Below the pieces are notes generated by a model. That model was not told where the DNA came from and searched no databases. It saw only the letters and a list, made by a program, of their open reading frames with translations. The translations under genes and the position numbers were made by a program. 44,174 bases of DNA from Thiocystis minor. GTDB lineage: Bacteria > Pseudomonadota > Gammaproteobacteria > Chromatiales > Chromatiaceae. Positions 1 to 7,850 of the stretch are shown here, one piece after another; position 1 is the stretch's first letter, and each line of letters opens with the position of its first letter. Location of the stretch: contig NZ_NHSQ01000128.1 in the NCBI RefSeq assembly GCF_016653465.1, forward strand, positions 1-44,174. The letters run 5' to 3'.

Positions 1-56
1 TCGCGGCGCGCGTCGCCCAGAGCGATCCCGCGAAATTCGTCTTCTGCCCAGCCCAT
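1..56 (-). CDS. Transposase, Tn5/IS4-like, N-terminal fragment
   Basis: Only 18 codons are visible, starting at the ATG complementary to 54-56 and running off the left edge. They read MGWAEDEFRGIALGDARR. This matches the DNA-binding N-terminus of Tn5/IS50-type transposases, where a tryptophan-acidic stretch is followed by an ALGD-x-RR motif. A GGGGA ribosome-binding sequence lies about six bases before the ATG. The DDE catalytic domain would be outside the window, so activity cannot be judged. The terminal repeat to the right and the interrupted vapB support an insertion sequence rather than a host gene. Confidence 0.55.
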   Translation of the reverse strand, partial: MGWAEDEFRGIALGDARR

Positions 57-107
57 GCGATCCCCAATGAACGTGAATGCTCAAACCTATTTTACCCGCA
101 CACGGGG

Positions 108-126
108 AGTTGTGTGTAATGGGATG
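108..126 (-). repeat. Candidate terminal inverted repeat of the left insertion sequence
   Basis: The plus strand reads AGTTGTGTGTAATGGGATG. The complement carries CATTACACACAACT, close to the TTATACACAAGT core of IS50 ends. It sits exactly where recognisable antitoxin coding sequence starts. The match is by eye to a remembered family end, so it is tentative. Confidence 0.4.
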
Positions 127-299
127 CCTTTGAGCGGACGGATATTGAGCTGGAAATTGAGCGACATGGCGACGAGCTGCGCATTCGCCCCGCGCGCCGG
201 TCGTTGGCGGGCGTGTTGAGCAAGTTTGCTCAATTCTCTCCTGACTTCATGGCGAACGGTCGCGGCGATCAGGATCAGGATGATCGGGAGTTGCTGTGA
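120..299 (+). pseudogene. vapB: VapB-type antitoxin, 5' end removed by the insertion sequence
   Basis: The frame ending in TGA at 297-299 encodes about 59 residues typical of the C-terminal two thirds of a VapB antitoxin: an ERTDIELEIERHGDEL stretch, then RRSLAGVLSKFAQFSPDFM and an acidic tail. The first 15 to 20 residues expected of the family (the start of the AbrB-like DNA-binding fold, with an NG-x-SQAVRLP motif) are missing. They are replaced by insertion-sequence DNA with an in-frame TAA at 117-119. The toxin-binding tail is retained. In-frame alternative starts exist only far inside (TTG 204, GTG 213, ATG 249), so production of a working antitoxin is doubtful. The stop overlaps the vapC start (TGATG). 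Confidence 0.6.
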
Positions 300-697
300 T
301 GCTGCGCTACATGCTCGATACCAACATCTGCATCTACCTCATCAAGCATCAGCCCGAAAGCGTCGCTCAACGCTTTGCCCAATGTGCGGTCGGCGAGGTG
401 GTGATGTCCGCGATCACGTTCGCCGAGTTGGAGTATGGCGTGGAGGTATCGCTCCATCCGCAACAGGAACGCGATCATCTGGACAGTCTGATTCAAGACA
501 TCCCGGTGGCGCCCTTCGCGGCGTCGGCGGGTCGCGCCTATGCATCGATCAGGCTGGCGACGCGCGACAGTCGGAAAGATGCGCTCGACAAGCTGATTGC
601 GGCCCATGCGCGGTCTCTCAATGTCACGCTCGTCACGAACAAGACGCAAGACTTCGCCAGATACCCCGGCGTCATGATCGATAACTGGCTGATATAG
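299..697 (+). CDS. vapC: VapC ribonuclease toxin, PIN domain
   Basis: This 132-residue PIN-domain protein has the full set of VapC landmarks. They are D7 in MLDTNI, E43 in FAELEYG, an acidic pair around residues 94-97 in the segment before LIAAHA, and the C-terminal TN-x-x-DFAR motif near residue 113. PIN toxins of this group are Mg-dependent endoribonucleases that act on tRNA or rRNA. I start at ATG 299, which overlaps the antitoxin stop; an upstream GTG at 296 is also possible. The toxin frame is intact although its partner antitoxin has lost its N-terminus. Either the shortened antitoxin still neutralises it, another antitoxin substitutes, or the toxin is poorly expressed. Confidence 0.9.
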   Translation: MLRYMLDTNICIYLIKHQPESVAQRFAQCAVGEVVMSAITFAELEYGVEVSLHPQQERDHLDSLIQDIPVAPFAASAGRAYASIRLATRDSRKDALDKLIAAHARSLNVTLVTNKTQDFARYPGVMIDNWLI

Positions 698-859
698 CCT
701 GGTAGATACCGCATGGAGTGTATCGTGCCCTTGCGCGGAGAGCCGGCGGGCCAGGCGGCGCGGCAATTGGGCGTCGATCAGCGAAAGCCGGGGTCTCCCA
801 TTGAGCGGAATGCAGCAACCTGCGTGGTAACGGACGCCGCCGAAAAACAGAGCATCCGT

Positions 860-1104
860 CAGCAATTCCAACTTTGGCCGGTCGCGACCGGCAATCTCCT
901 GACGCGCCCCTGGGAGTGCCGGCTTGCAGCCGGCATCTGGGGAGTCCGACTTGCAGTCGGACGAATCGGCAGGGCTTCCCGTGCCGTCGACTGGCTTCGC
1001 CACCGCCGACAACCTGTCGGCGACCCCAAGGGCCGGCTGCAAGCCGACGCTCCCAGGTCTCGCCCCGCCCAGAGTGCGTCGGCCATCCAAATTTGGAATC
1101 GCTG
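860..1104. repeat. Nested inverted-repeat element of about 245 bases
   Basis: Two sets of arms are nested. The outer arms at 860-877 and 1087-1104 match 16 of 18 positions when inverted (core ATTCCAA-x-TTTGG). The inner arms at 909-934 and 1032-1057 share GGCTTGCAGCCGG in inverted orientation. Small hairpins lie inside: GTCCGAC/GTCGGAC at 944-962 and GCCGAC/GTCGGC near 1004-1021. The stretch 698-1180 holds no credible gene. Its role is unknown: a REP-type or small non-autonomous element, or a transcript-stabilising fold before hslV. Confidence 0.6.
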
Positions 1105-1180
1105 AGCATCCGTCCGAACCCTCGGTCAGTCCTGAATTCAGGATAGAATGAAGGTCTCCAATCGGTCACACGGGTTCACG

Positions 1181-1735
1181 ATGGAAAATTTTCGCGGTAC
1201 GACAATCCTCTCGGTCCGACGCGGCGGCAAGGTCGTGATCGGCGGCGACGGTCAGGTCTCGCTGGGCCAGACGGTGATGAAAGGCAATGCGCGCAAGGTG
1301 CGCCGGCTCTATAAGGGGCAGGTGCTGGCCGGATTCGCCGGTGCCACGGCGGATGCCTTTACCCTGTTCGAGCGGTTCGAGGGCAAGCTCGAAAAGCATC
1401 AAGGGCATCTGACGCGCTCGGCGGTCGAACTGGCGAAAGACTGGCGCACCGATCGCATGCTGCGGCGTCTGGAAGCCTTGCTGTGCATCGCCGACGCGAC
1501 CACGTCGCTGATGATTTCGGGGACCGGCGACGTGGTGGAACCGGAGTACGATCTGATGGCGATCGGCTCGGGCGGCGCCTTCGCCCAGTCCGCCGCGCGT
1601 GCACTGCTGGAAAATACCGACCTCGACGCGCGCGAGATCGTCGAGAAGGGTTTGCATATCGCCGCCGACATCTGCATCTATACCAATCATAATCTGGTGA
1701 TCGAGGAACTCGACGTCGTGACTGGCGAACCGTGA
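1181..1735 (+). CDS. hslV: HslV, proteolytic subunit of the HslVU (ClpQY) protease
   Basis: HslV forms the double hexameric peptidase core of the bacterial proteasome-like HslUV protease in the cytoplasm. The protein has 184 residues. The TTILSVRR motif begins at residue 7, so the mature catalytic threonine would be exposed after removal of a short MENFRG propeptide. [20 protein letters not shown] and the [12 protein letters not shown]-type core are typical of the family, as is the C-terminal ICIYTNH segment. I prefer the ATG at 1181 because it gives this short propeptide. An ATG at 1148 would add 11 residues, and neither has a strong ribosome-binding site. hslU follows after 149 bases and is presumably co-transcribed. 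Confidence 0.95.
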   Translation: MENFRGTTILSVRRGGKVVIGGDGQVSLGQTVMKGNARKVRRLYKGQVLAGFAGATADAFTLFERFEGKLEKHQGHLTRSAVELAKDWRTDRMLRRLEALLCIADATTSLMISGTGDVVEPEYDLMAIGSGGAFAQSAARALLENTDLDAREIVEKGLHIAADICIYTNHNLVIEELDVVTGEP

Positions 1736-1884
1736 CCGGAGCGTTGAGCGATGGCCGTCCCGGATTTTCAAAGTCAAGTTGGCGTTTCCATCGTCTTCGC
1801 TTTACCCGGCCAAAAGAATCGACTCCAACTTTTTTAATGAAGCGATCCGACATCCCGGTTCGCTTCGCGCAATGGATGGATGAC

Positions 1885-3216
1885 ATGTCCGAAATCACCC
1901 CCCAGCGTATCGTCGCCGAACTCGACAAACACATTGTCGGTCAGGATGATGCCAAGCGCGCCGTGGCGATCGCGCTGCGTAACCGCTGGCGTCGCTCGCA
2001 GATCGCCGAGCCCATGCGTTCGGAGATCACGCCCAAGAACATCCTGATGATCGGTCCCACGGGTGTGGGCAAGACCGAGATCGCCCGACGGCTCGCCAAG
2101 CTGGCGAATGCCCCTTTCATCAAGGTGGAGGCGACCAAGTTCACCGAGGTGGGATATGTCGGGCGCGACGTGGAATCCATCATCCGCGATCTGGCCGATA
2201 TCGGCGTGAAGATGGCCCGCGAGCAGGAAATGGCCAAGCTGGCCGATCAGGCCGAGGCCGCCGCCGAGGAACGCATTCTCGACGCGCTGCTGCCTCCGCC
2301 GTCCGGTTTCGAGGAGGAGACCCGTTCCACCGCCAGTACCAAGACCCGCGAGAAATTCCGCGACAAACTGCGCGCTGGCGAACTCGATGATCGGGAGATC
2401 GAAATCCAGCTCTCGGCCACCCCGCTTGGGGTCGAGATCATGGCCCCGCCCGGCATGGAGGAGATGTCCAGCCAACTCCAGGGGCTGTTCCAGAATCTGG
2501 GCCAGGGCCGGATGAAGCGGCGCAAGCTGCGCGTTCGCGATGCCCTTCAGATCCTCAAGGACGAAGAAGCGGCCAAGCGGGTCAACGACGAGGATCTGAA
2601 GCTGCGCGCGATCGAGAACGTGGAGCAGAACGGCATCGTCTTTCTGGACGAACTGGATAAAGTCACCAAACGCGGCGAGGCCATGGGCGGCGCCGATGTT
2701 TCGCGCGAGGGGGTGCAGCGCGATCTGCTGCCGATCGTCGAGGGCAGCACGGTCTCGACCAAGCATGGCGCGGTGCGGACCGATCACATCCTCTTCATCG
2801 CCTCCGGCGCCTTTCATCTGTCCAAGCCGTCGGACTTGATCCCGGAATTGCAGGGCCGTCTGCCGATCCGGGTCGAACTCAAGGCGCTGACGACCGAAGA
2901 TTTCGTGCGCATCCTGACCGAGCCGGATGCCTCGCTGACCGACCAATATCGCGCGCTGTTGGGAACGGAAGGCGTGCATCTGGATTTCACCGAGGACGGT
3001 ATCCAACGACTGGCCGAGATCGCCTGGCAGGTCAACGAGCGGACCGAGAACATCGGCGCGCGGCGTCTGCATACGGTGATGGAGCGGTTATTGGAGGATG
3101 TGTCCTATAACGCCTCCGACCTGGACCGGGTTACGGTGACCGTCACCGCCGCCTATGTGGATCAGAATCTGGCGGGGCTGGCGGCCGACGAGGATCTCTC
3201 CCGCTATATCCTCTAA
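1885..3216 (+). CDS. hslU: HslU, ATPase/unfoldase subunit of the HslVU protease
   Basis: HslU is the AAA+ unfoldase that feeds substrates to HslV. The protein has 443 residues, the usual family length. It starts with [20 protein letters not shown], has Walker A GPTGVGKT at residues 57-64, Walker B VFLDELDK, the sensor/arginine-finger region ([12 protein letters not shown]) and the conserved C-terminal tail LSRYIL that docks into HslV. The start at 1885 matches the family and follows a GGATGGA sequence. An open frame extends upstream to 1732 but its translation does not look like HslU. The TAA stop coincides with the left end of an 87-base repeat, described separately. Confidence 0.97.
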   Translation: MSEITPQRIVAELDKHIVGQDDAKRAVAIALRNRWRRSQIAEPMRSEITPKNILMIGPTGVGKTEIARRLAKLANAPFIKVEATKFTEVGYVGRDVESIIRDLADIGVKMAREQEMAKLADQAEAAAEERILDALLPPPSGFEEETRSTASTKTREKFRDKLRAGELDDREIEIQLSATPLGVEIMAPPGMEEMSSQLQGLFQNLGQGRMKRRKLRVRDALQILKDEEAAKRVNDEDLKLRAIENVEQNGIVFLDELDKVTKRGEAMGGADVSREGVQRDLLPIVEGSTVSTKHGAVRTDHILFIASGAFHLSKPSDLIPELQGRLPIRVELKALTTEDFVRILTEPDASLTDQYRALLGTEGVHLDFTEDGIQRLAEIAWQVNERTENIGARRLHTVMERLLEDVSYNASDLDRVTVTVTAAYVDQNLAGLAADEDLSRYIL

Positions 3217-3300
3217 ACCGCGTCCAGTGCGGTATTGTGATGTTCTTGGATTGGATTAACCTTGGCCGCATCGACGATAGTCGGAGCAGACGCGGTTTAA
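3214..3300 (+). repeat. Inverted-ended repeat family, copy A
   Basis: This 87-base unit runs from TAAACCGCGTC to GACGCGGTTTA. Its first three bases are the hslU stop codon. Its interior matches the reverse complement of copy E (43961-44046), including the shared GCGGCCAAGGT core. A 21-base AT-rich spacer (3301-3321) separates it from copy B. Confidence 0.85.
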
Positions 3301-3321
3301 GGTATTAAAAAATATATAATT

Positions 3322-3408
3322 TTAAACCGCGTCTCTAGTGAGGCTGGTGAAATCCCCAGAGCCAAACACAAACTGGAAATTACGCATATCGTGCTGGACG
3401 CGGTTTAA
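3322..3408 (+). repeat. Inverted-ended repeat family, copy B
   Basis: This 87-base unit has perfect 12-base inverted ends TTAAACCGCGTC / GACGCGGTTTAA. The interior resembles the reverse complement of copy D and the end of copy C (TCG-x-GCTGGACGCGG). It is followed after three bases by a heptamer array. Confidence 0.85.
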
Positions 3409-3411
3409 TCA

Positions 3412-3472
3412 CTGACAACTGACAACTGACAACTGACAACTGACAACTGACAACTGACAACTGACAACTGAC
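3412..3472 (+). repeat. Heptamer tandem array, CTGACAA, eight full copies plus five bases
   Basis: Eight uninterrupted CTGACAA units run from 3412 to 3467, with a partial CTGAC to 3472. They end four bases before the ATG at 3477. The array occupies the place where a ribosome-binding site would be expected, and no purine-rich site is visible. A period of seven is not a multiple of three, so copy-number change alters spacing rather than reading frame here. Confidence 0.95.
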
Positions 3473-3476
3473 TACC

Positions 3477-3839
3477 ATGCCCACACCCACCGAACTGAAC
3501 CTGCATCGTCAATCCCGCGTGTTGGAAATCGCCTACGAGGACGGCGCCCGTTTCGCGCTGCCCTGCGAATATCTGCGCGTCTACTCGCCTTCGGCGGAAG
3601 TCCAGGGCCATGGCCCCGGCCAGCGTGTCCTGCAACTCGGCAAGGAAGAGGTCGGCATCGATCGAATCGAACCGGTTGGTAACTACGCGGTCTGTCTGCA
3701 CTTCGACGACGAGCACAACACCGGCATCTATTCCTGGGATTACCTCTATCGACTTGGGACTGAGCAGGAACAGCTCTGGCGCGAGTATCTGGACGAGTTG
3801 GAGAAGGCAGGTCAGGTGCGTAAGAACAAGCCTTCCTGA
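3477..3839 (+). CDS. DUF971 family protein (gamma-butyrobetaine hydroxylase-like N-terminal domain)
   Basis: The protein has 120 residues and consists of a single DUF971 domain. Recognisable features are the LPCEYLRVYSPSAEVQGHGP segment, the central GKEEVGIDRIEPVGNYAV strand and the signature HNTGIYSWDYLYRLG around residues 80-94. The same fold forms the N-terminal domain of gamma-butyrobetaine hydroxylase; stand-alone bacterial forms have no settled biochemical role. Its position between hslU and ubiE is commonly conserved in gammaproteobacteria. The start is taken at the ATG right after the heptamer array. The repeat upstream and the absence of a Shine-Dalgarno sequence are unusual for a housekeeping gene. 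Confidence 0.9.
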   Translation: MPTPTELNLHRQSRVLEIAYEDGARFALPCEYLRVYSPSAEVQGHGPGQRVLQLGKEEVGIDRIEPVGNYAVCLHFDDEHNTGIYSWDYLYRLGTEQEQLWREYLDELEKAGQVRKNKPS

Positions 3840-3991
3840 ATCCGGATTCGGCGTGAACCGTTTGGTTCCGAGACGACGCCAGCATCCGCTCGCCTCAAAC
3901 CTACGGCTTGGGGCTTTGGTGTAAACTAGCGTCCATCGTGCCGGGCGAATTCATTCGTCCATCCGCCCATTCCGAGAACCAGGGACGCAGC

Positions 3992-4741
3992 ATGTCCAAC
4001 GAAAAAACCACCCACTTCGGCTATCAGCAGGTACCGGTCGCGGAAAAAGCCGCGCGAGTGCGCGAGGTCTTCGACTCGGTCGCCTCCCGCTATGACCTAA
4101 TGAACGATCTGATGTCGCTCGGCATCCATCGCCTCTGGAAGCGTCACACCATCGAACTGGCCGGCGTGCGCCGGGGACAGCGGGTGCTCGATCTGGCTTC
4201 GGGCACCGGCGATCTGGCCGATCGCTTCGCCGGCATCGTCGGCCCCGAGGGTTGCGTGGTGATGTCGGATATCAACGCGGCCATGCTCACCGAGGGGCGC
4301 GGGCGCATGCTCGACCGCGGCCGGGTCGGCAATCTGCATTACACCCTGATCAACGCGGAAAAAATTCCCTTTGGCGATGACCGGTTTGACTGTGTCACCA
4401 TCGGTTTCGGTTTGCGCAACGTCACCGACAAACAGGCGGCGCTCGACGAGATGTATCGGGTGCTGCGGCCAGGCGGGCGGGGGCTGATCCTGGAATTCTC
4501 GCATCCGGTCAGCAAGTCGCTCGGCAAGGTCTACGATCTCTACTCCTTCTCCGTGCTGCCGACCCTGGGCCGTCTGGTGGTCAATGACCCCGGCAGTTAC
4601 CGCTATCTGGCCGAATCCATCCGTATGCATCCCGATCAGGAGACGCTGCGCTCCATGATGGAGACCGCCGGTTTCGAGCGCTGCGAATACTTCAATCACA
4701 GCGGCGGCATCGTCGCGATCCATCGGGGGTATAAGCTGTGA
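3992..4741 (+). CDS. ubiE: UbiE, ubiquinone/menaquinone C-methyltransferase
   Basis: UbiE methylates the benzoquinol ring carbon in ubiquinone synthesis, and demethylmenaquinol where menaquinone is made, using S-adenosylmethionine. The protein has 249 residues. It carries the N-terminal FG(Y/F)-x-x-V segment, SAM-binding motif DLASGTGD at residues 67-74, the INAEKIPF and [10 protein letters not shown] signature, and the C-terminal [12 protein letters not shown] that is nearly invariant in gammaproteobacterial UbiE. The start at 3992 is preceded by AGGGA; an upstream extension to 3908 does not look conserved. The TGA stop overlaps the GTG start of ubiJ, so the genes are translationally coupled. 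Confidence 0.97.
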   Translation: MSNEKTTHFGYQQVPVAEKAARVREVFDSVASRYDLMNDLMSLGIHRLWKRHTIELAGVRRGQRVLDLASGTGDLADRFAGIVGPEGCVVMSDINAAMLTEGRGRMLDRGRVGNLHYTLINAEKIPFGDDRFDCVTIGFGLRNVTDKQAALDEMYRVLRPGGRGLILEFSHPVSKSLGKVYDLYSFSVLPTLGRLVVNDPGSYRYLAESIRMHPDQETLRSMMETAGFERCEYFNHSGGIVAIHRGYKL

Positions 4742-5379
4742 CCGAAGGCATCCAGATTCCGGACGCGCTGCTGGCCGTGATGGAACAGGCGGTCAATCGG
4801 TACATCGCGCTCGATCCCGAGGGGGCGGACGGTTTCGCGGCGCTGTCGGGCCGCATCGTCGCGATCGAGATCAAGGGGTTCGGTACGCGCGTGACGATCA
4901 TCCCGAACGCACATGGATTGCAGCTCTTCGGCGCCTATGACGCGGAGCCAGACTGTCTGATCCGCGGCACGCCGCTGGGTCTCGCGCGCATGGGGATGGC
5001 CGAGCGCAAGGAGACCCAGTTGATCTCGGGCGAGGTGGAAATCACCGGCGATACCGCGCTGGCGCAGGCGTTCAATGCCGCGCTCGCCCATCTGGAGGTC
5101 GATTGGGAGGAGCAACTGGCGCGGGTGATCGGCGATCCCTTTGCGCATCGGGTCGGCAGCCAGTGCAAGGCCGCCGAGCGCTGGGGTCAACGGACCTCCG
5201 AGTCGCTGACCGCCGATCTGAAGGAGTATCTTCAGGAAGAACGCCGTCTGGTTCCGACCCGCTACGAGGTCGATGCCTTTCTGACCCAGGTCGATACCCT
5301 GCGCGATGACGTCGAGCGCGTTGCCACCCAGGTCGAGCGCTTGGTCCGACGCGCTGCGGAATCCGGCATTCAACAATGA
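4738..5379 (+). CDS. ubiJ: UbiJ, SCP2-domain ubiquinone biosynthesis accessory factor
   Basis: The protein has 213 residues. An SCP2-like lipid-binding domain occupies roughly residues 15-115, and a helical, probably coiled-coil tail follows ([25 protein letters not shown]). UbiJ belongs to the cytoplasmic Ubi complex and is thought to bind ubiquinone intermediates together with UbiK. The start is GTG within GTGA, overlapping the ubiE stop. The ubiE-ubiJ-ubiB order is the canonical gammaproteobacterial operon and strongly supports the call even though sequence conservation in this family is low. Confidence 0.93.
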   Translation: MTEGIQIPDALLAVMEQAVNRYIALDPEGADGFAALSGRIVAIEIKGFGTRVTIIPNAHGLQLFGAYDAEPDCLIRGTPLGLARMGMAERKETQLISGEVEITGDTALAQAFNAALAHLEVDWEEQLARVIGDPFAHRVGSQCKAAERWGQRTSESLTADLKEYLQEERRLVPTRYEVDAFLTQVDTLRDDVERVATQVERLVRRAAESGIQQ

Positions 5380-7028
5380 TCGGACCCCGTCAGGCACTGC
5401 GTCTTTTCCGGATCAATTGGGTTCTGCTTCGCCACGGTCTCGATGAGGTCATTCTCGCCACGCATCTGTTCAGGCCGCTGCGCTGGATCATGGTTCTCCT
5501 GCCCTGGCACTGGGTCAAACGCGATCTGCCGGCCTACCCTGTGCGGGTACGCCGCGCGCTCGAAGACCTGGGGCCGATTTTCGTCAAGTTCGGACAGATC
5601 CTCTCCACCCGGCGCGATCTGCTGCCGGACGATTTGGCGGTCGAACTTGCCAAACTCCAGGATCGGGTGCCGCCGTTCAGCGGTGTCGAGGCCCGCGCCC
5701 TGATCGAAAAGGCATGGGGCTGCTCGGTCGACGCGGTGCTGGACGAATTCGATCCTATCCCGCTGGCCTCCGCGTCCATCGCGCAGGTCCACACCGGACG
5801 CCTGAAGGACGGAACCGAGGTGGTGGTCAAGGTATTGCGCCCTGGCATCGAGCGCACCATCGGCCAGGATCTCGGGCTGATGTACACCGTCGCGCAACTC
5901 GCCGAACGCTACTGGAAGGAAGGCCGGCGTCTGCGTCCGATCGAGGTGGTGCGCGAATACGAAAAGACCATCTACGACGAACTCGACCTCCAGCGCGAGG
6001 CTGCCAACGCCTCGCAGATCCGCCGCAACTGGGTCAACAGCGAGATGCTCTATATCCCGGAGGTTTACTGGGACTGGACCCGACCCAATGTCATGGTGAT
6101 GGAGCGCATCTACGGCACTCCGGTCAGCGATGTCGCGACACTCAAGGCCCAGGGCGTGAGCATGAAGCAACTCGGCGAGCGTGGCGTGGAGATCTTTTTC
6201 ACCCAGGTCTTCCGGGATAACTTCTTTCATGCCGACATGCACCCCGGCAATATCTTCGTCGAACCCTCCGGGCGCTATATCTCGATCGACTTCGGGATCG
6301 TCGGCACCCTGACCACCGAGGATCAACGCTATCTGGCCGAGAACCTGCTCGCCTTCTTCGAGCGCGACTATCGGCGGGTCGCCGAGCTGCATGTCGAATC
6401 CGGCTGGGTGCCCCACGGCACGCGCGTCGATGAGTTCGAGAGCGCGATCCGGACCGTCAGCGAGCCCATCTTCGAGAAGCCCTTGGCCGAAATTTCCTTC
6501 GGGCATTTTCTGGTGCGACTGTTTCAGACCGCACGGCGCTTCAACATGGAGATTCAGCCGCAGTTGGTGCTGTTGGAGAAGACTCTGCTCAATATCGAGG
6601 GGTTGGGGCGACAGCTTTACCCTGAGTTGGATCTTTGGACGACCGCGAAGCCCTACATGGAGCGCTGGATGAAGGATCAGATCGGTTTCAAGGGGCTGTT
6701 CGACCGCACGAAACGCAATCTTTATTCTGTGGCCGATCAGGCGCCCGAATTGCCTTTGATCGCCTATCGTATGCTGATGGCCTACGACAAGCGCATGCGG
6801 ATGGATGCGTTGCCGCCGGGCGGGAATCATGGTTCGCGGGAGGCGCCATCGCTCGGCGCGGCCAATTCAATCCGGGCGCTTGGCGGGGCGACCCTTATCG
6901 TCTGCGGCACGCTTGTGCTACTGCTCGGTCCCGGTCATTGGCTCCAGGAGTCGCTGAGTGCGGTCTTGATTGCGATCTGTTATCTGCTTGGAGCACTGTT
7001 GTTTTTATCGGCCGCGCGGCGGGCCTGA
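5376..7028 (+). CDS. ubiB: UbiB, atypical kinase/ATPase of ubiquinone biosynthesis
   Basis: UbiB is an ABC1/ADCK-family protein-kinase-like ATPase needed for ubiquinone synthesis. The protein has 550 residues. The KxGQ-type signature KFGQILSTR starts at K71. The alanine-rich ASASIAQVH loop spans 131-139, and K152 lies in the VVVKVLRPG strand. HADMHPGN is near 285-292 and the metal-binding DFG at 305-307. Two hydrophobic membrane helices form the C-terminus (about 503-520 and 525-545), as expected. The ATG overlaps the ubiJ stop (ATGA), making ubiE-ubiJ-ubiB a tight operon. The gene ends facing the convergent ABC-exporter genes, with 52 bases between and no obvious terminator. Confidence 0.97.
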   Translation: MIGPRQALRLFRINWVLLRHGLDEVILATHLFRPLRWIMVLLPWHWVKRDLPAYPVRVRRALEDLGPIFVKFGQILSTRRDLLPDDLAVELAKLQDRVPPFSGVEARALIEKAWGCSVDAVLDEFDPIPLASASIAQVHTGRLKDGTEVVVKVLRPGIERTIGQDLGLMYTVAQLAERYWKEGRRLRPIEVVREYEKTIYDELDLQREAANASQIRRNWVNSEMLYIPEVYWDWTRPNVMVMERIYGTPVSDVATLKAQGVSMKQLGERGVEIFFTQVFRDNFFHADMHPGNIFVEPSGRYISIDFGIVGTLTTEDQRYLAENLLAFFERDYRRVAELHVESGWVPHGTRVDEFESAIRTVSEPIFEKPLAEISFGHFLVRLFQTARRFNMEIQPQLVLLEKTLLNIEGLGRQLYPELDLWTTAKPYMERWMKDQIGFKGLFDRTKRNLYSVADQAPELPLIAYRMLMAYDKRMRMDALPPGGNHGSREAPSLGAANSIRALGGATLIVCGTLVLLLGPGHWLQESLSAVLIAICYLLGALLFLSAARRA

Positions 7029-7080
7029 TGCATTCAGGGCGGATGGCCAGAGCCGTCCTTCTGAGTGGCTAGTTCAATCC

Positions 7081-7839
7081 TTATTGTCCACGCATCGCCC
7101 GATAAAGCGCCAAAACTTCTTCGGTAGGGCCGTGTTTGACGATTTGGCCGTGCTCCATCAGTAATGCCTGGGAGCACATGCCAGAAATCAACTCCTCGGA
7201 ATGAGAGGAAAGGACAATAATCGAGACCTGGTCGGTGAAGTGTTTCAGGCGTTCGCGCGCCTTCTGCAGAAAGCTGGCGTCGCCCGCGCCGATCCCCTCG
7301 TCCAGCAACAGAATATCCGGCACGACCGAGGTGGAGACGGCAAAGGCCAGCCGCATCTGCATTCCGGCGGAGTAGGTGCGAATCGGCAGGTCGAGAAAAT
7401 CGCCCAACTCCGTGAATTCAGCGATCTCATCCAGCCGGGATTTGATTTGCTGGCGGGTTAGGCCCAGGAAGAGTCCACGCAGGATGATATTCTCATAGCC
7501 GGTGCTTTCCTGATTCATGCCAAGGCTGATGTCGAACAGTGGAACGGTCGAACCATCGACTGAAACGCGTCCGCAATTCGGCTCGTAGATGCCGCCGAGA
7601 ACCCTTAAAAGGGTCGTTTTCCCGGCGCCATTGTGTCCGACGAGCCCGATCCGATCACCGCTTTTCAGCGACAGATTGATATTTTGTAGCGCCTGAACGA
7701 TCGAAATCCGCTGCGTCGCTCCATCGGCGCGGATCTGACCACCGGTCGCGCTTTGGATCAGGCGGTTCTTGATTGAGCGGGTCGATGAGTTGTAAACCGG
7801 AAAGGAGACAGAAACGTTTTCCAGAAGTATCGATGCCAC
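7081..7839 (-). CDS. Polysaccharide ABC exporter, ATP-binding subunit (Wzt/KpsT type)
   Basis: The nucleotide-binding subunit of an ABC-2 exporter for O-antigen, capsule or teichoic-acid-like glycans, 252 residues. Visible are Walker A GHNGAGKTT, the signature YSAGMQMRLAFA, Walker B ILLLDEGIGAGD typical of the Wzt/TagH/KpsT subgroup, and the switch region SSHSEEL. The protein ends soon after the nucleotide-binding domain, so it lacks the extra C-terminal carbohydrate-binding domain of O9a-type Wzt. I choose GTG at 7839 because AAGGA lies just before it and the protein then begins VASILLENVSVSFP, like homologues. It follows the permease gene by 11 bases. Confidence 0.9.
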   Translation of the reverse strand: MASILLENVSVSFPVYNSSTRSIKNRLIQSATGGQIRADGATQRISIVQALQNINLSLKSGDRIGLVGHNGAGKTTLLRVLGGIYEPNCGRVSVDGSTVPLFDISLGMNQESTGYENIILRGLFLGLTRQQIKSRLDEIAEFTELGDFLDLPIRTYSAGMQMRLAFAVSTSVVPDILLLDEGIGAGDASFLQKARERLKHFTDQVSIIVLSSHSEELISGMCSQALLMEHGQIVKHGPTEEVLALYRAMRGQ

Positions 7840-7850
7840 GAGCGTTTCCT

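Larger units (their letters stand above)
1..126 (-). mobile_element. End of a Tn5/IS4-like insertion sequence (rest lies left of the window)
   Basis: The element contains the first codons of a transposase on the minus strand (1-56) and a candidate terminal inverted repeat at 108-126. Read on the minus strand that repeat resembles the IS50/Tn5 outer end: by eye it matches about 12 of 19 positions, including the core ACACAA. Immediately to the right, vapB antitoxin sequence begins in mid-gene, so the boundary of the element is placed near 120-126. The other end and the target duplication are outside the window. Confidence 0.5.

Noticed and set aside
713-1105. 130-codon plus-strand frame before hslV
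   Set aside because: It is built largely from inverted-repeat sequence, has no ribosome-binding site and no recognisable domain.
1732-1884. N-terminal extension of HslU from the ATG or other starts at 1732
   Set aside because: HslU family proteins begin MSEMTP/MSEITP, which corresponds to ATG 1885, and the extension has no similarity.
3412-3472. Possible CRISPR or short direct-repeat array
   Set aside because: The units are seven bases with no spacers, so it is a simple tandem repeat. The same applies to the hexamer arrays near 36600 and 36900.
5370-6830. 486-codon open frame on the minus strand opposite ubiB
   Set aside because: It is a shadow of the GC-rich ubiB coding sequence, without family features, and ubiB motifs are complete on the other strand.
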